Below, one piece after another: positions 1 through 9,178 of a DNA stretch of 64,000 bases; position 1 is the stretch's first letter; every line of letters starts with the position of its first letter. A program made the translations under genes and the position numbers. The stretch comes from Terriglobus aquaticus (GTDB lineage: Bacteria > Acidobacteriota > Terriglobia > Terriglobales > Acidobacteriaceae). The stretch is from positions 3,224,001 through 3,288,000 of the forward strand of contig NZ_JAGSYB010000001.1 in NCBI RefSeq assembly GCF_025685415.1, given 5' to 3'. The notes beneath the pieces are model-generated. The model was not told the origin of the DNA. It ran no database searches and saw only the letters and a list, made by a program, of their open reading frames with translations.

Positions 1-38
1 AAGAACGAAGGCCACCCGTACGGGTGGCCTTCGTTCTT
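1..38. terminator. Perfect 38-bp palindrome, probable terminator
   Basis: The first 38 bases form a perfect inverted repeat with 19-base arms, the left arm beginning AAGAACGAAGGCCACCCG. It lies 15 bases beyond the stop codon of the minus-strand surface lipoprotein. In the minus direction it is followed by material outside the window, so the U-tract cannot be fully judged. Because it is symmetric it could stop transcription from both sides. Confidence 0.75.
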
Positions 39-52
39 CGTGTTTGGTGGGT

Positions 53-3000
53 TTACCGGACCGTTACCGTCAGAGTGTTGGAGGCGGTTGCGCCGGGGTT
101 GGTGGCGACCAGGTTGCCCGTGCTCGCCGCAGCCAGATCGGACGCTGGGATCGCGACGCTGACGTGGGTGGCATCCACGATGGTTGTGGTGCGATAGCTG
201 CCATTCCACGTGACCGCAACGCCCGGCTGGAAGTTGCTGCCGGTCAACGTAAGCAGCGTGTTCTTGCTGCCCACGGTGATGCTGGTCGTAGAGGAAGATG
301 TAAGCGTTGCCGCCGTGCTGCTCACCATCTCCTGCGGCACTACGAAAGGTCCGCGGAGTAGGTACAGGTGGCCCGTCGACGTGATCATCGCAAGGCCGTC
401 CTGGCCCCAGCGGACGATGTCGCCTACGCCTGTGGAGTAGTAGTTGCTGCCTTCAATGGTCGGGATGTTCAGGAATAGGGAACCGGTCCTGAGGAAAGAG
501 TGCAGGTCGTACGAGAACAGGCCGTCGGCGTAGCCGTAGGACGAGCTAGAGGTATTCGCAGGGTAGAAGACGCTGCCCAGAGATGTGTCTGGCGCGGCTT
601 GACCCGTCGAGTAGCTGTAGGCATTGGAGAGAACGACCGTGCCCGTCTGTGTCACGCCGGACGTGGTCACGTTGTACAGCTTGCCAGACGTGTCCGCGCC
701 GGTGGTGCCGTTCAGCTGGAAGCAAGCTGTCGTGCTGGGCAGCAATTTGCCGGTCCCGAAGCCCGTGGCGGTCACCGGGTACAGGTAGGTATTGTACCCA
801 AGCGTCAACAGGTCGGACGCATCCAGAAAGTACAGGCAGGGGGACGCGCTATAGCTGTTGCTTGCAGGCGCTCCCCTTTGCGTCAGGGTGTTACCGGAAG
901 CCGAGTAATCCAGAAGGTCGGCGTAGCCATACTGCAGTCCCACTGCCAGGGTGTTCTCCGAACCGGGCTGAACCGCCATGGAGTTGAGTGTCGAGTTGTA
1001 GCTGTAGGTGCTGGTGGACAGGTTTGCAGTGACCGACGCTCCGGTGCCACTGAGCAAGTCGACACGACCCATGGGCAACGAGGAGATGAAGGTGTAGTTC
1101 GACGAAGACGGGAGTGCCAGGTTCGTGTAGAGTGTCTGGCCGGAGTTGGAGAGTGCCAACAGGTTTGGAGCTGTGTTGAAGGTGACTGGTGTTCCAAAGG
1201 TGCCGGTCGCCGGATCGATACTGACGATCGAATTGCCGGTGACATTGGTCGATCCACTGGAAACGCTGGCGTAGAGTTTGCGCGAGTACGGCTCGTACAC
1301 GATGTGATTCAAGCCAACCGTAACGACGTTGAAGACGGTGAACGGCAACGAGTTGCTTGTACCGCCGCCCGGTGCTGGCGTGCTGATCGAGACAGGCGCC
1401 CAGGTCATCGTCGTGAGACTCGCCGTGGGCACCGTCGCTGTGAGAGTGGAGCTGCTCACAAAGGTGGTGGTCAGTGCAGTGCTGCCCAGCACAATCTGCG
1501 AGCCCGAAGCGAAGTTCGCGCCTGTAGCTGTGATGGTGGTGTCGGTGCTGCCGGCCTTCACTGCATTCGGGGTCACCGTAATGAGTGTCGGCACCAGGTT
1601 ATAGGTAGTCCCTGTGACGGCGATGCTGCTGGAAGCAACGTTGTTGCTGCTGACCGGGTCGGTTGACGAGCTCTGTACCTGTGCATTCAGGCTGCCGCTA
1701 CCCGCCGTGGTCTGAAGCACCTGGATGGCAATGGTCGCGGTGGAACCCGAGGCGATCGTGCCCAGGGTGCAGCCATTGACCGAGGAGCAGGCGCCTACCG
1801 TGGATGTTGCCCCGGTCAGGACGCCGGTAGTCGGCGCCTGAAGCGAAACAGCCACATCCGTTGCGGCCTGTGGGCCGGCATTCTTCACCGTTGCGGTGTA
1901 CGAAGCGGTGCTGCCGGTGGTGGTTCCGCCCGATGCACTGAGCGTAATCGACAGATCCGCCGAGACCGAGGACTGGTCCTTGATGACATTCGACTGCGCG
2001 CTGAAGATAGCAGCCTGGGTGTGCAGAAGCAGGCCGTTAGAGCCCCAGCGAGTAAGCCGGTGAGGCTGAAGGTTGTAGTAGGTCTGGTTCGATCCGGAAC
2101 CGGTCTGGAGCGAGGAAGGGATGTTCCAGGCAAAGCTCTTGCCGGTGCTGGAGTAGTCTGTCGGGCTGAACAGGCTCACCTGCGAGTAGCCGTTGTAGTA
2201 GTAGCCAGGGTTCTGAGAACTATTCAGAACGTAGACCTGCGACAGGCCGGGATCGTTCAACGTCGGCCCCTGCAGAACCGTCGTTCCCTGGTTGAAGGTG
2301 CCGAGTTGTCCGCCCGATTCCGGGTCATACACGCGACCGTAATCGGTGAACAGCTTGCCGCCGGTGAGCTGGATATCATCGAGGCCGCTGCTCGCTACGC
2401 TATAGGGAAATGAGTTGGTGCCGGAGGACTTCAGCGTAATTCCGGTGTTCGAGTAGGTGTACGCCTGGACGGTGTAACCGCCGGCGTAAATCTCCTTGCG
2501 GGTGCCGTCAGCCTGCAGAGCATAGGCCGAATTCGTGCTGATCGTGCTGCCACGAAGAACACCGGCGTCGTAGATGCCCAGCAGACTGCTGTTCGTTACG
2601 GCGACGGAGTCCGTGGTTCCGGGCAGGACCAATAGGGCCGTAACGGTATTGTAGTAACCCGCCATGGCAGAGATGGAGTACTGCGCTCCAGCCGTTGCGT
2701 GCACCAGGTCCACCTTGCGGATCGCCGTGGTGCCGTTCAGCGCGACCCAAAGTGTGGTGCCGTCATCGCTGATGGCCATTACGCCAGGCTCGCTGCCGAC
2801 GAAGATGGGAGTGCCCAGCGCGCCCGTCGCCGGATCGAACGAAACGATGCTGTTGCCGGTAATGGTGCTGCCCGTGCTGGGGATAGAGAGGTACGCCAGC
2901 CCGTTTACCGGGTTGAAAACCATGCTGTTGCTGACCAGCGGAACGTACACGGTGAGCGGTACGCCAGTTGAGGTGCCACCTCCCGGAGCCGGCGTGGAAA

Positions 3001-4738
3001 CCGTAACCGCGTTGTTGCCGGGAACGGTCAGCGATGCGGCAGGAACTGTGACGGAAAGGCTGGTGTTGCTGTTGAAGGTGGTCGTGAGCGGCTGACCGTT
3101 GTAGGAGACTACCGAGGACTTCGCAAAGCCCGTACCAGTGATGGACAGCTTCGCGTCCGCGTTTGTCGGCACGGCGTTCGGTGAAAGTGAGCTGACAGAC
3201 GGTACCGGTGGATTCCCGACGGTCACCGTGAGTGCATTGGAAGCGGCAGCAGCGGTAGGCGTGGTCACCGTGACACTGGCTGTGCCGGTGCTGGCGAGCA
3301 GGTCCGTGGAGACCGTACCGACGAGAACGTAGGTGTAGGCGTAAGGGTTCGTCGGAGTGGCGGAGTAGGTATAGGTATAAGTGGTCGGGATCGGTGAGCC
3401 GTTCCAGTTCAGCTTGGACGAGCTGGCGAAATTGGTTCCGGTTGCCGTAATGCTGAACGATCCACTGTTGATGGCGAGGGTGCTGGGCGTGATGGTCGCC
3501 AGCACGGGTGTGGCGGCCTGCACAACGAAGGAGGCGGGCTTGGACGCACCGCCCGACGCGGCGGGGTTGGTTACCGTTACGGGATAGTTGCCGCTGTAGG
3601 TGAGATCGGCAGCGGTGAGGGGCAGCGTCAACTGCGTGCTGCTGACAAACGAAACACCCGCATGCGTGACAGCACCGAACTGAACCGTGGAAGCGGGAAC
3701 GAAGCCGGTTCCTGTGATGGTGACCGTGGTTGCGGCAGATCCAACCGGCAGGGTCGCAGGCGAGAGCGACGTAATCGTGGGAGCCGGGACGCCGACCTGG
3801 ACCGTGGAGACGTTGGAAGTGCCGCCGCCCGGTGCCGGATTCACAAGAGTGATGCTGAGCGTGCCCGTCGAGGCCATGTCTGCCGCGGTGAGCGAGAAGG
3901 TGATCTGTGTTCCGCTGACGACTGTCGCGGCGCGTGCGGCGCCGTTGATCTGCACGGCGGTGGCGGGCAGGAAGCCTGTACCGGTGATCGTAACGGTCAC
4001 GGGAGTGCTGCCGCCGGTAGGAACGGTGGCGGGCGATACAGAGGTGATGGCAGGTGCGGGATTGCTGACGGCCAGCGAACTGGTTCCGGAGGTGCCGCCG
4101 CCCGGCTTCGGATTGATCACGTTGAGAGGCAACGGCCCTGCCGCGGTAAAGTCAGCGGCTAGAAGCTTGGCCGTGAGCTGGGTGGCGCTCACAAAGGTCG
4201 AGGTGCGCGTGGTGCCGTTGACAGCGAGCGCGACGCCCGGCACAAAGTTGGTGCCCGTCACGGTGACGGTCGTATCCGGTGCACCCAGCGCGATGGTCGC
4301 CGGTGCGATAGAAGCGAGCGACGGCACCGGGTTGTCGACCGAGAGCGCCGTGGTGGACGGGTCGGCGGTCACCGCCCCTACCTCGCTCTTCACGCTGACA
4401 GAAAGCACCGCGCCCACAGCAAGCTGGTTGGCCGGCACCGTGGCCTTCAACTGCGTTGCGTTTACATACGACGTCGCTTCCGCAACGTTGTTGACCGAAA
4501 CAACAGAGCCGCTGGTGAACCCGGTGCCGTTGACGGTGAGCGCTACATCGCCTGACCCGACTGGCACATTCGTGGGCGCGACCGCGGTAATGGCAAGTGC
4601 GGTCGGCGTGGGCGGATTCGATCCACCGCTGCTGGTGGAGGTGGAACTGCTCCCCCCTCCAGCGCAACCGGCAAGTAATGGCAAACAGGCAGACATAGCA
4701 AGGCAAACGCCCCGCAAGGACAACAAGGAATTTTTCAT
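53..4738 (-). CDS. Giant IPT/TIG-repeat surface lipoprotein with two beta-propeller-like cassettes
   Basis: This 1561-residue protein starts with a lipoprotein signal peptide whose lipobox LAGC gives a lipidated Cys at residue 25, followed by a Ser/Thr/Gly-rich linker. About six IPT/TIG immunoglobulin-like repeats follow (about residues 45-600), seen from recurring phrases such as ITGTGFVP and NPAPGGGTS. A propeller-like region containing GNSIVSFDPATG (about 620) comes next, then a DUF11-type repeat (about 910-1035), another IPT repeat, a second propeller-like region with GNSIVSIDPATG (about 1165), and a final IPT repeat at the C-terminus. It is presumably anchored in the outer membrane and exposed, with an adhesive or polymer-binding role by analogy with other IPT proteins; the ligand cannot be told. 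No catalytic motif was seen. The gene stands alone and is followed by a strong palindromic terminator. Confidence 0.85.
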   Translation of the reverse strand: MKNSLLSLRGVCLAMSACLPLLAGCAGGGSSSTSTSSGGSNPPTPTALAITAVAPTNVPVGSGDVALTVNGTGFTSGSVVSVNNVAEATSYVNATQLKATVPANQLAVGAVLSVSVKSEVGAVTADPSTTALSVDNPVPSLASIAPATIALGAPDTTVTVTGTNFVPGVALAVNGTTRTSTFVSATQLTAKLLAADFTAAGPLPLNVINPKPGGGTSGTSSLAVSNPAPAITSVSPATVPTGGSTPVTVTITGTGFLPATAVQINGAARAATVVSGTQITFSLTAADMASTGTLSITLVNPAPGGGTSNVSTVQVGVPAPTITSLSPATLPVGSAATTVTITGTGFVPASTVQFGAVTHAGVSFVSSTQLTLPLTAADLTYSGNYPVTVTNPAASGGASKPASFVVQAATPVLATITPSTLAINSGSFSITATGTNFASSSKLNWNGSPIPTTYTYTYSATPTNPYAYTYVLVGTVSTDLLASTGTASVTVTTPTAAAASNALTVTVGNPPVPSVSSLSPNAVPTNADAKLSITGTGFAKSSVVSYNGQPLTTTFNSNTSLSVTVPAASLTVPGNNAVTVSTPAPGGGTSTGVPLTVYVPLVSNSMVFNPVNGLAYLSIPSTGSTITGNSIVSFDPATGALGTPIFVGSEPGVMAISDDGTTLWVALNGTTAIRKVDLVHATAGAQYSISAMAGYYNTVTALLVLPGTTDSVAVTNSSLLGIYDAGVLRGSTISTNSAYALQADGTRKEIYAGGYTVQAYTYSNTGITLKSSGTNSFPYSVASSGLDDIQLTGGKLFTDYGRVYDPESGGQLGTFNQGTTVLQGPTLNDPGLSQVYVLNSSQNPGYYYNGYSQVSLFSPTDYSSTGKSFAWNIPSSLQTGSGSNQTYYNLQPHRLTRWGSNGLLLHTQAAIFSAQSNVIKDQSSVSADLSITLSASGGTTTGSTASYTATVKNAGPQAATDVAVSLQAPTTGVLTGATSTVGACSSVNGCTLGTIASGSTATIAIQVLQTTAGSGSLNAQVQSSSTDPVSSNNVASSSIAVTGTTYNLVPTLITVTPNAVKAGSTDTTITATGANFASGSQIVLGSTALTTTFVSSSTLTATVPTASLTTMTWAPVSISTPAPGGGTSNSLPFTVFNVVTVGLNHIVYEPYSRKLYASVSSGSTNVTGNSIVSIDPATGTFGTPVTFNTAPNLLALSNSGQTLYTNLALPSSSNYTFISSLPMGRVDLLSGTGASVTANLSTSTYSYNSTLNSMAVQPGSENTLAVGLQYGYADLLDYSASGNTLTQRGAPASNSYSASPCLYFLDASDLLTLGYNTYLYPVTATGFGTGKLLPSTTACFQLNGTTGADTSGKLYNVTTSGVTQTGTVVLSNAYSYSTGQAAPDTSLGSVFYPANTSSSSYGYADGLFSYDLHSFLRTGSLFLNIPTIEGSNYYSTGVGDIVRWGQDGLAMITSTGHLYLLRGPFVVPQEMVSSTAATLTSSSTTSITVGSKNTLLTLTGSNFQPGVAVTWNGSYRTTTIVDATHVSVAIPASDLAAASTGNLVATNPGATASNTLTVTVR

Positions 4739-4815
4739 AGCCCACGCAGCCTACTGGAATAAGCGGCAGAAGTAAACGAAATTGCCTGGCGCAATGTGGC
4801 CGACAAACGCTATAT

Positions 4816-4834
4816 CCGTCAGCGAAAATGACGG
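4816..4834. promoter_or_regulatory. Inverted repeat between divergent genes
   Basis: CCGTCA, a 7-base spacer and TGACGG form a 6-bp inverted repeat in the 226-base region between the divergent lipoprotein and ATPase genes. It has the size of a repressor operator, but no second copy was seen and there is no candidate regulator beside it. Confidence 0.3.
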
Positions 4835-4964
4835 CGGATGTGGTATAGCTCTGCCGTATTGCGGGCTGCGCAGGCTGCAAGTGACACGGCAGCCTGTCGT
4901 CGTCAGAATGGTGTTTGCGCCCTTTCCGAAGAGAGGGACCGCCTCCGAAAGAGGGCCAAGCCGA

Positions 4965-6536
4965 ATGCCTGAACCACTGCTGATTGCAAAGAGCGGAACG
5001 CTGGATCTTCACCTGCTGCCCAACATGGCCAATCGTCACGGCCTTGTCGCCGGAGCCACCGGCACCGGCAAGACGGTCACGCTACAGGTCATGGCCGAGG
5101 CCTTCAGCAGCATCGGCGTGCCCGTCTTCGCGGCCGACGTCAAAGGCGACCTCAGTGGCATCAGCATGCCCGGTGCCGCGAGCGACAAGTTCGATGCGCG
5201 CCTCACGAAGCTCGGTCTGCCGCCGTACCAATTCAGCGGATCGCCGGTCACCTTCTGGGACGTCTTCGGGGAAGAGGGTCACCCGCTGCGCACCACGGTC
5301 AGCGAGATCGGCCCGCTGCTGTTTGCGCGCATCCTGAACCTGAACGAGACGCAAACCGCCGTGCTTACGCTGGTGTTCAAGATCGCCGACGACCAGGGCC
5401 TCCTCTTGCTCGACATGAAAGATCTGAAGGCCGTGCTGAACGCCGTCGGCGACAACGCAAAGAGCTATCAGACCGAGTACGGCAACATCTCCGCCGCCAG
5501 CATCGGGGCCATTCAGCGTGGCCTGGTCACGCTGGAGCAGCAGGGCGGGGCGAAGTTCCTGGGCGAGCCCGCGCTCAACATCGACGATCTGCTGCAAACC
5601 GTGGATGGCCGCGGCGTGGTCAACCTGCTGGCAGCGGACAAGCTGATGCAGTCGCCGCAGCTCTACGCCACGTTCCTCTTATGGCTGCTGAGCGAACTGT
5701 ACGAGCACCTGCCCGAGGCCGGCGACCTGCCCAAACCGAAGCTGGTCTTCTTCTTCGACGAGGCACACCTGCTCTTCAACGATCTGCCGCAGCAGCTCTC
5801 GCAGAAGATTGAGCAGGTGGTGCGGCTGATCCGGTCCAAGGGCGTCGGCATCTACTTCGTCACGCAGAACCCGGCAGACATTCCGCCCGTGGTGCTCAGC
5901 CAGCTCGGCAATCGCGTGCAGCATGCCTTGCGCGCCTTCACCCCTCAGGAGCAGAAGGCGGTGAAGGTGGCGGCGCAAACCTTCCGCGCCAATCCTCAAC
6001 TGAACACGGAAGAGGCGATTTCGCAGCTTGGCGTGGGCGAGGCTCTCGTTTCGTTCCTGGATGAGAACGGCACGCCGCAGATGGTCGAGCGCGCCTGGGT
6101 GGTGCCGCCCCACGGGCGCATCGGCCCGGTCACGCCCGACGAGCGCAAATCGCTCATGCAGGCTTCCTGCGTTGCGGGCGTATACGAGCAGACCGTCGAC
6201 CGTGAAAGCGCCTATGAACGCCTGCAGGGCAAGGCCGCGGCGGGCGCAACCGCGCCGGTGAACGCGCCCGTTCCCACCGTTTCGCCCAACGCTCCCGCTC
6301 CCGCCGGTGCGCCGCAAGCAGCCAGCGGCGGCGGCTGGTTTCACGAGATCACGCAGGTGCTCACACAGCGCGGCCCAACTGGCCCGCGTGGAGGCCGAGG
6401 CAGCGACTCCATCCTGGAGACGGTGACCAAGAGTGCTGCGCGCGCTGCTGCCTCCACCGCCGGCCGGCAGATCATGCGCGGCGTTCTTGGCTCCCTGCTT
6501 GGCGGCGCTCTGGGCGGTTCGTCTGGCCGTCGATAG
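4965..6536 (+). CDS. HerA-like/DUF853 (YjgR-type) P-loop ATPase
   Basis: This cytoplasmic ATPase of 523 residues belongs to the HerA/FtsK-like superfamily, DUF853 branch (E. coli YjgR). The Walker A motif GATGTGKT lies near residue 26 and the Walker B strand [13 protein letters not shown] near residue 250. An arginine-rich segment [19 protein letters not shown] follows, as in HerA-type hexamers. The C-terminus has a linker rich in Ala and Pro and then a glycine-rich tail typical of the DUF853 family. The ATG at 4965 is chosen because homology begins there ([11 protein letters not shown]) and a GAGGG lies upstream; an in-frame ATG at 4782 would add 61 residues unlike the family. The substrate of DUF853 proteins is not established; a DNA-translocation role is inferred from the fold. 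It is probably a single-gene unit. Confidence 0.9.
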   Translation: MPEPLLIAKSGTLDLHLLPNMANRHGLVAGATGTGKTVTLQVMAEAFSSIGVPVFAADVKGDLSGISMPGAASDKFDARLTKLGLPPYQFSGSPVTFWDVFGEEGHPLRTTVSEIGPLLFARILNLNETQTAVLTLVFKIADDQGLLLLDMKDLKAVLNAVGDNAKSYQTEYGNISAASIGAIQRGLVTLEQQGGAKFLGEPALNIDDLLQTVDGRGVVNLLAADKLMQSPQLYATFLLWLLSELYEHLPEAGDLPKPKLVFFFDEAHLLFNDLPQQLSQKIEQVVRLIRSKGVGIYFVTQNPADIPPVVLSQLGNRVQHALRAFTPQEQKAVKVAAQTFRANPQLNTEEAISQLGVGEALVSFLDENGTPQMVERAWVVPPHGRIGPVTPDERKSLMQASCVAGVYEQTVDRESAYERLQGKAAAGATAPVNAPVPTVSPNAPAPAGAPQAASGGGWFHEITQVLTQRGPTGPRGGRGSDSILETVTKSAARAAASTAGRQIMRGVLGSLLGGALGGSSGRR

Positions 6537-6600
6537 CGGGCTATTGCTCGCGTGTTGAACTGCTGCAGCGCGCATCGCGGCAGCAGTTCCACGCTCGCAT

Positions 6601-6630
6601 TTGCCAGCCGTTAGCGCTAACGGTTAGTAT
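6601..6630 (+). promoter_or_regulatory. tonB promoter with LacI-type operator in the spacer
   Basis: A perfect 16-bp palindrome CCGTTAGCGCTAACGG spans 6608-6623. It sits between a -35-like TTGCCA (6601-6606) and a -10-like TAGTAT (6625-6630), with 18-base spacing. Occupation of this site should block RNA polymerase. The TAGCGCTA core is typical of LacI-family operators. The same core recurs at 43196-43209 and, with one mismatch, at 35658-35671. Confidence 0.65.
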
Positions 6631-6778
6631 CGCCTTCTCGTTGGGTCGGCTCGTCATCGCGGAGCTGCCGGATGCACAGCGGGGCCTCTGAAAATTTCTC
6701 GTCTTTGCCGGGAACAATCGGCACAAACGCGGTGTCTACCGTCCCAAGCTTTACCTCTCGCAGACTCGAGGTTGCAAC

Positions 6779-7519
6779 ATGTTTGAAGATTCCATGGTCG
6801 AATCGGCGGGCAAGCTGAAGTCCAAGTCCAAGTACTGGATGATTGTGACGGCTGCCTTCAACTTCCTGATTCTGGCGGTGCTCATCCTGATCCCCTTGCT
6901 GTATCCGGAAGCTCTTCCGAAGACGGCAATGACCGCGATGCTGACCGCTCCGCCGCCACCGCCGCCGCCGCCACCCCCGCCGCCACCGGCGCAGGTGGTC
7001 AAGGTCACCAAAGTCGTTGCCGCGCTCGATCCAATGACCGCGCCGACCAAGGTGCCTAAGAAGATTGACATGACCAAGGAACCGCCTCCGCCGCCGCCGG
7101 TCTCCACCGGTGTTGCCGGCGCGGGCATGGGTACCGGCACGGGCGCTCCTGGCGGCGTGATGGGTTCGCTCGGCCTGAACACCGCTCCGGTGGTCGTGGC
7201 CAAGCCGGCCGCACCGCCCAAGCCGACCGGTCCGGTCAAGATCTCCAGCGGTGTTGCCGCCGGTCAGATCATCACCAAGACCACGCCGACCTACCCGGCC
7301 ATCGCCAAGGCGGCGCACGTTTCGGGTTCCGTGGTTCTGCACGCCATCATCTCCAAGACCGGCACCATCGAGCAGCTCTCGGTAGTCTCCGGGCCTGAGA
7401 TGCTGCGCTCCGCGGCGCTCGATGCGGTTCGTCAGTGGCGCTACAAGCCATATCTTCTGAACGGCGATCCCACGGAAGTCGACACCACCGTGACGGTCAA
7501 CTTCACCTTCGGCGGCTAA
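6779..7519 (+). CDS. tonB: TonB-family energy transducer
   Basis: This 246-residue inner-membrane protein transmits proton-motive-force energy to outer-membrane receptors. A short cytoplasmic N-terminus precedes one membrane helix (about residues 20-41). A long uninterrupted proline run (about 58-71), a Lys/Thr/Pro/Gly-rich periplasmic arm and a C-terminal TonB domain (about 165-246) follow, the last with the pattern YPAIAKAAHVSGSVVLHAII and WRYKPYLLNG. It heads a cluster with exbB and three exbD genes, the normal partners of TonB. Three TonB-dependent receptors elsewhere in this window are likely clients. A LacI-type operator lies 156 bases upstream, suggesting carbohydrate-dependent control. 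The ATG follows GAGGTTGCAAC, a moderate ribosome-binding site. Confidence 0.93.
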   Translation: MFEDSMVESAGKLKSKSKYWMIVTAAFNFLILAVLILIPLLYPEALPKTAMTAMLTAPPPPPPPPPPPPPAQVVKVTKVVAALDPMTAPTKVPKKIDMTKEPPPPPPVSTGVAGAGMGTGTGAPGGVMGSLGLNTAPVVVAKPAAPPKPTGPVKISSGVAAGQIITKTTPTYPAIAKAAHVSGSVVLHAIISKTGTIEQLSVVSGPEMLRSAALDAVRQWRYKPYLLNGDPTEVDTTVTVNFTFGG

Positions 7520-7706
7520 GCCGAGCTTCTCTGGCCGCGGCTCGACACCGCGGCCAGGTTTGCCCGTCTAACACCTGTGTCGCATGTGCGGCAGGGCGGG
7601 CAAATGATACCTTTGCTCTCAAAATTGGGCCGGCCGTTCTGAGGCTTGTGCCTCTGCCCAACGCAGTTCCAACCCCACCGCAGTCGATCTTGGAGGACTG
7701 AATCTC

Positions 7707-8471
7707 GTGATTCTCGCTCACGCCACCACACTCGTTGCACACGTTCCCGCTACGCTTGGCATGCTCTTCCAGGATGCCGCAGCCCCTGCCAGCTCCGGCG
7801 GCGGCGGCTTCTCCATCCTCGACATGTTGAAGCACATGGGTTGGGTCGACGACGTGATCGTCGGCATCCTGTTCATCATGTCCATCTGGTCGCTGGCCGT
7901 TATGATCGACCGCGCCCTGTACTTCTCGGCAGCCCGCTCGCAGTCGCGCGAGTTCGCTCCCAAGGTTGCCGGCGCTCTGAAGGACGGCCGTCTGGACGAG
8001 GGCATCAAGATCGCCGATCGTTCCAAGAAGTCGCACCTCGCCGAGGTCGTCACCGCTGGCCTGCAGGAGTTCCGCTCCTACGGTTCGGGCGGCACCATTA
8101 CCGAAGAGCAGATTGAGTCGTCCAAGCGCGCCCTGGAGCGTTCGGAAGCCATCGTTCACGCCAAGCTGAAGCGCGGCCTGGGCTCGCTGGCCACCATCGG
8201 TTCCACCGCACCGTTCATCGGCCTGCTCGGCACCGTCATCGGCATTCTGCACGCCTTCCAGGAAATCGCCACCCAGAAGACGGCCGGTATCGGCGCAGTC
8301 GCCGGCGGTATCTCGGAAGCCCTGGTTACGACCGCTCTTGGCCTGCTCGTCGCCATCCCGGCCGTTATGACGTTCAACTACTTCACCAACAAGGTGGAAG
8401 CGTTCGACGTCGAGATGGACAACAGCTCGTCGGAGCTCGTCGACTACTTCATCAAGCAGTCGCAGCGCTAA
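7707..8471 (+). CDS. exbB: MotA/TolQ/ExbB proton channel protein
   Basis: This 254-residue protein has the ExbB/TolQ plan: an N-terminal membrane helix (about 45-65), a long cytoplasmic segment with the acid/basic helix KRALERSEAIVHAKLKRGL, and two further helices with the family motif TIGSTAPFIGLLGTVIGILHAF followed by GISEALVTTALGLLVAIPAV. ExbB pentamers with ExbD form the proton-driven motor that energises TonB. The start is GTG, supported by a TGGAGG ribosome-binding site 11 bases upstream. It is the second gene of the tonB cluster, 187 bases after tonB and 131 bases before the first exbD. The latter gap carries stable hairpins that may lower downstream expression. Confidence 0.93.
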   Translation: MILAHATTLVAHVPATLGMLFQDAAAPASSGGGGFSILDMLKHMGWVDDVIVGILFIMSIWSLAVMIDRALYFSAARSQSREFAPKVAGALKDGRLDEGIKIADRSKKSHLAEVVTAGLQEFRSYGSGGTITEEQIESSKRALERSEAIVHAKLKRGLGSLATIGSTAPFIGLLGTVIGILHAFQEIATQKTAGIGAVAGGISEALVTTALGLLVAIPAVMTFNYFTNKVEAFDVEMDNSSSELVDYFIKQSQR

Positions 8472-8478
8472 GGTAGCG

Positions 8479-8530
8479 GCCCGCTTCGGCGGGCCTCATC
8501 CAAGGGGCGGGTTCAGGGTATCGAACCCGC
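8479..8530 (+). promoter_or_regulatory. Two stable intercistronic hairpins between exbB and exbD
   Basis: GGCCCGC-TTCG-GCGGGCC (8479-8496) is a 7-bp stem with a UUCG-type tetraloop. It is followed by GCGGGTTC, an 8-base loop and GAACCCGC (8507-8530). Neither is followed by a T-run, so they look more like RNA-stabilising or partly attenuating structures than full terminators. Confidence 0.55.
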
Positions 8531-8602
8531 AACGGTCTTCGGCCACAGCGTGGCTCGAGCCCCCGCCCCGCATCGCAGCCTTACAAGGATGGAGCCAATC
8601 TC

Positions 8603-9025
8603 ATGGCAATCTCAACTCGTGATGAGGGCAAAAAGGTAAACTCCGACATCAACGTCACACCCATGGTGGACGTGATGCTGGTGCTCCTCATCATCTTCAT
8701 GGTCGTCACGCCCATGCTGAATAACAAGGTCAACGTGGAACTGCCGCAGGCTACAGCCGCGGTTGTCATGGAAGACGCCAACAAGGAAGACTCGGTCGTC
8801 GTCGCAGTGACCCGCGACGGCAAGACCTACCTTGGTGGTGACCAGGTGGTTCCCGACTCACTGGGTGAGAAGATTTCCGCTCGCCTGGAGAACAAGACCG
8901 ACAAGCGGGTGTATTTCCGCGGCGATCAGCGTGCCAACTACGGTACGGTGATGACCGCCATCGACGGCATCCGTGCAGCCGGCGTGAGCCAGCTCGGCAT
9001 GCTCACGGATAAGCCGCTGATGTAA
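8603..9025 (+). CDS. exbD: ExbD/TolR biopolymer transport protein (first copy)
   Basis: This 140-residue protein has the ExbD/TolR arrangement: a short cytoplasmic N-terminus, one membrane helix (about 20-42) with the conserved proton-pathway Asp at residue 23 in MVDVMLVLLIIFMV, and a periplasmic domain ending in GVSQLGMLTDKP. It works with ExbB and TonB in the inner membrane. A GGAGCC motif precedes the ATG. It is the first of three ExbD homologues in a row. Its periplasmic domain is clearly different from the other two, so they are paralogues and not a recent duplication. Confidence 0.92.
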   Translation: MAISTRDEGKKVNSDINVTPMVDVMLVLLIIFMVVTPMLNNKVNVELPQATAAVVMEDANKEDSVVVAVTRDGKTYLGGDQVVPDSLGEKISARLENKTDKRVYFRGDQRANYGTVMTAIDGIRAAGVSQLGMLTDKPLM

Positions 9026-9085
9026 CAGGCTCTCGGAGGACCGCAGCCCGGCAAACGGCCGGCCGGTCCCGGGAGGACGTTTTCC

Positions 9086-9119
9086 CACTGCCCCAGCGGT
9101 AAGACCGCTCACGGCAGTG
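9086..9119 (+). promoter_or_regulatory. Nested hairpin between exbD copies 1 and 2
   Basis: The outer arms CACTGCC and GGCAGTG enclose inner arms AGCGGT and ACCGCT around an AAG loop. It sits in the 153-base leader between the first and second exbD genes and has no T-run, so an RNA-processing or attenuation role is possible but unproven. Confidence 0.4.
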
Positions 9120-9178
9120 AGCCAACCACCGCTCCGGCGGGCAAGACAGGCCGCCTCGGCGGTAAAGGAGTTACGACC

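Noticed and set aside
8507-8530. GGGTTC...GAACCC looked like a tRNA T-arm
   Set aside because: The loop length is wrong and no acceptor, D or anticodon stems can be folded around it.
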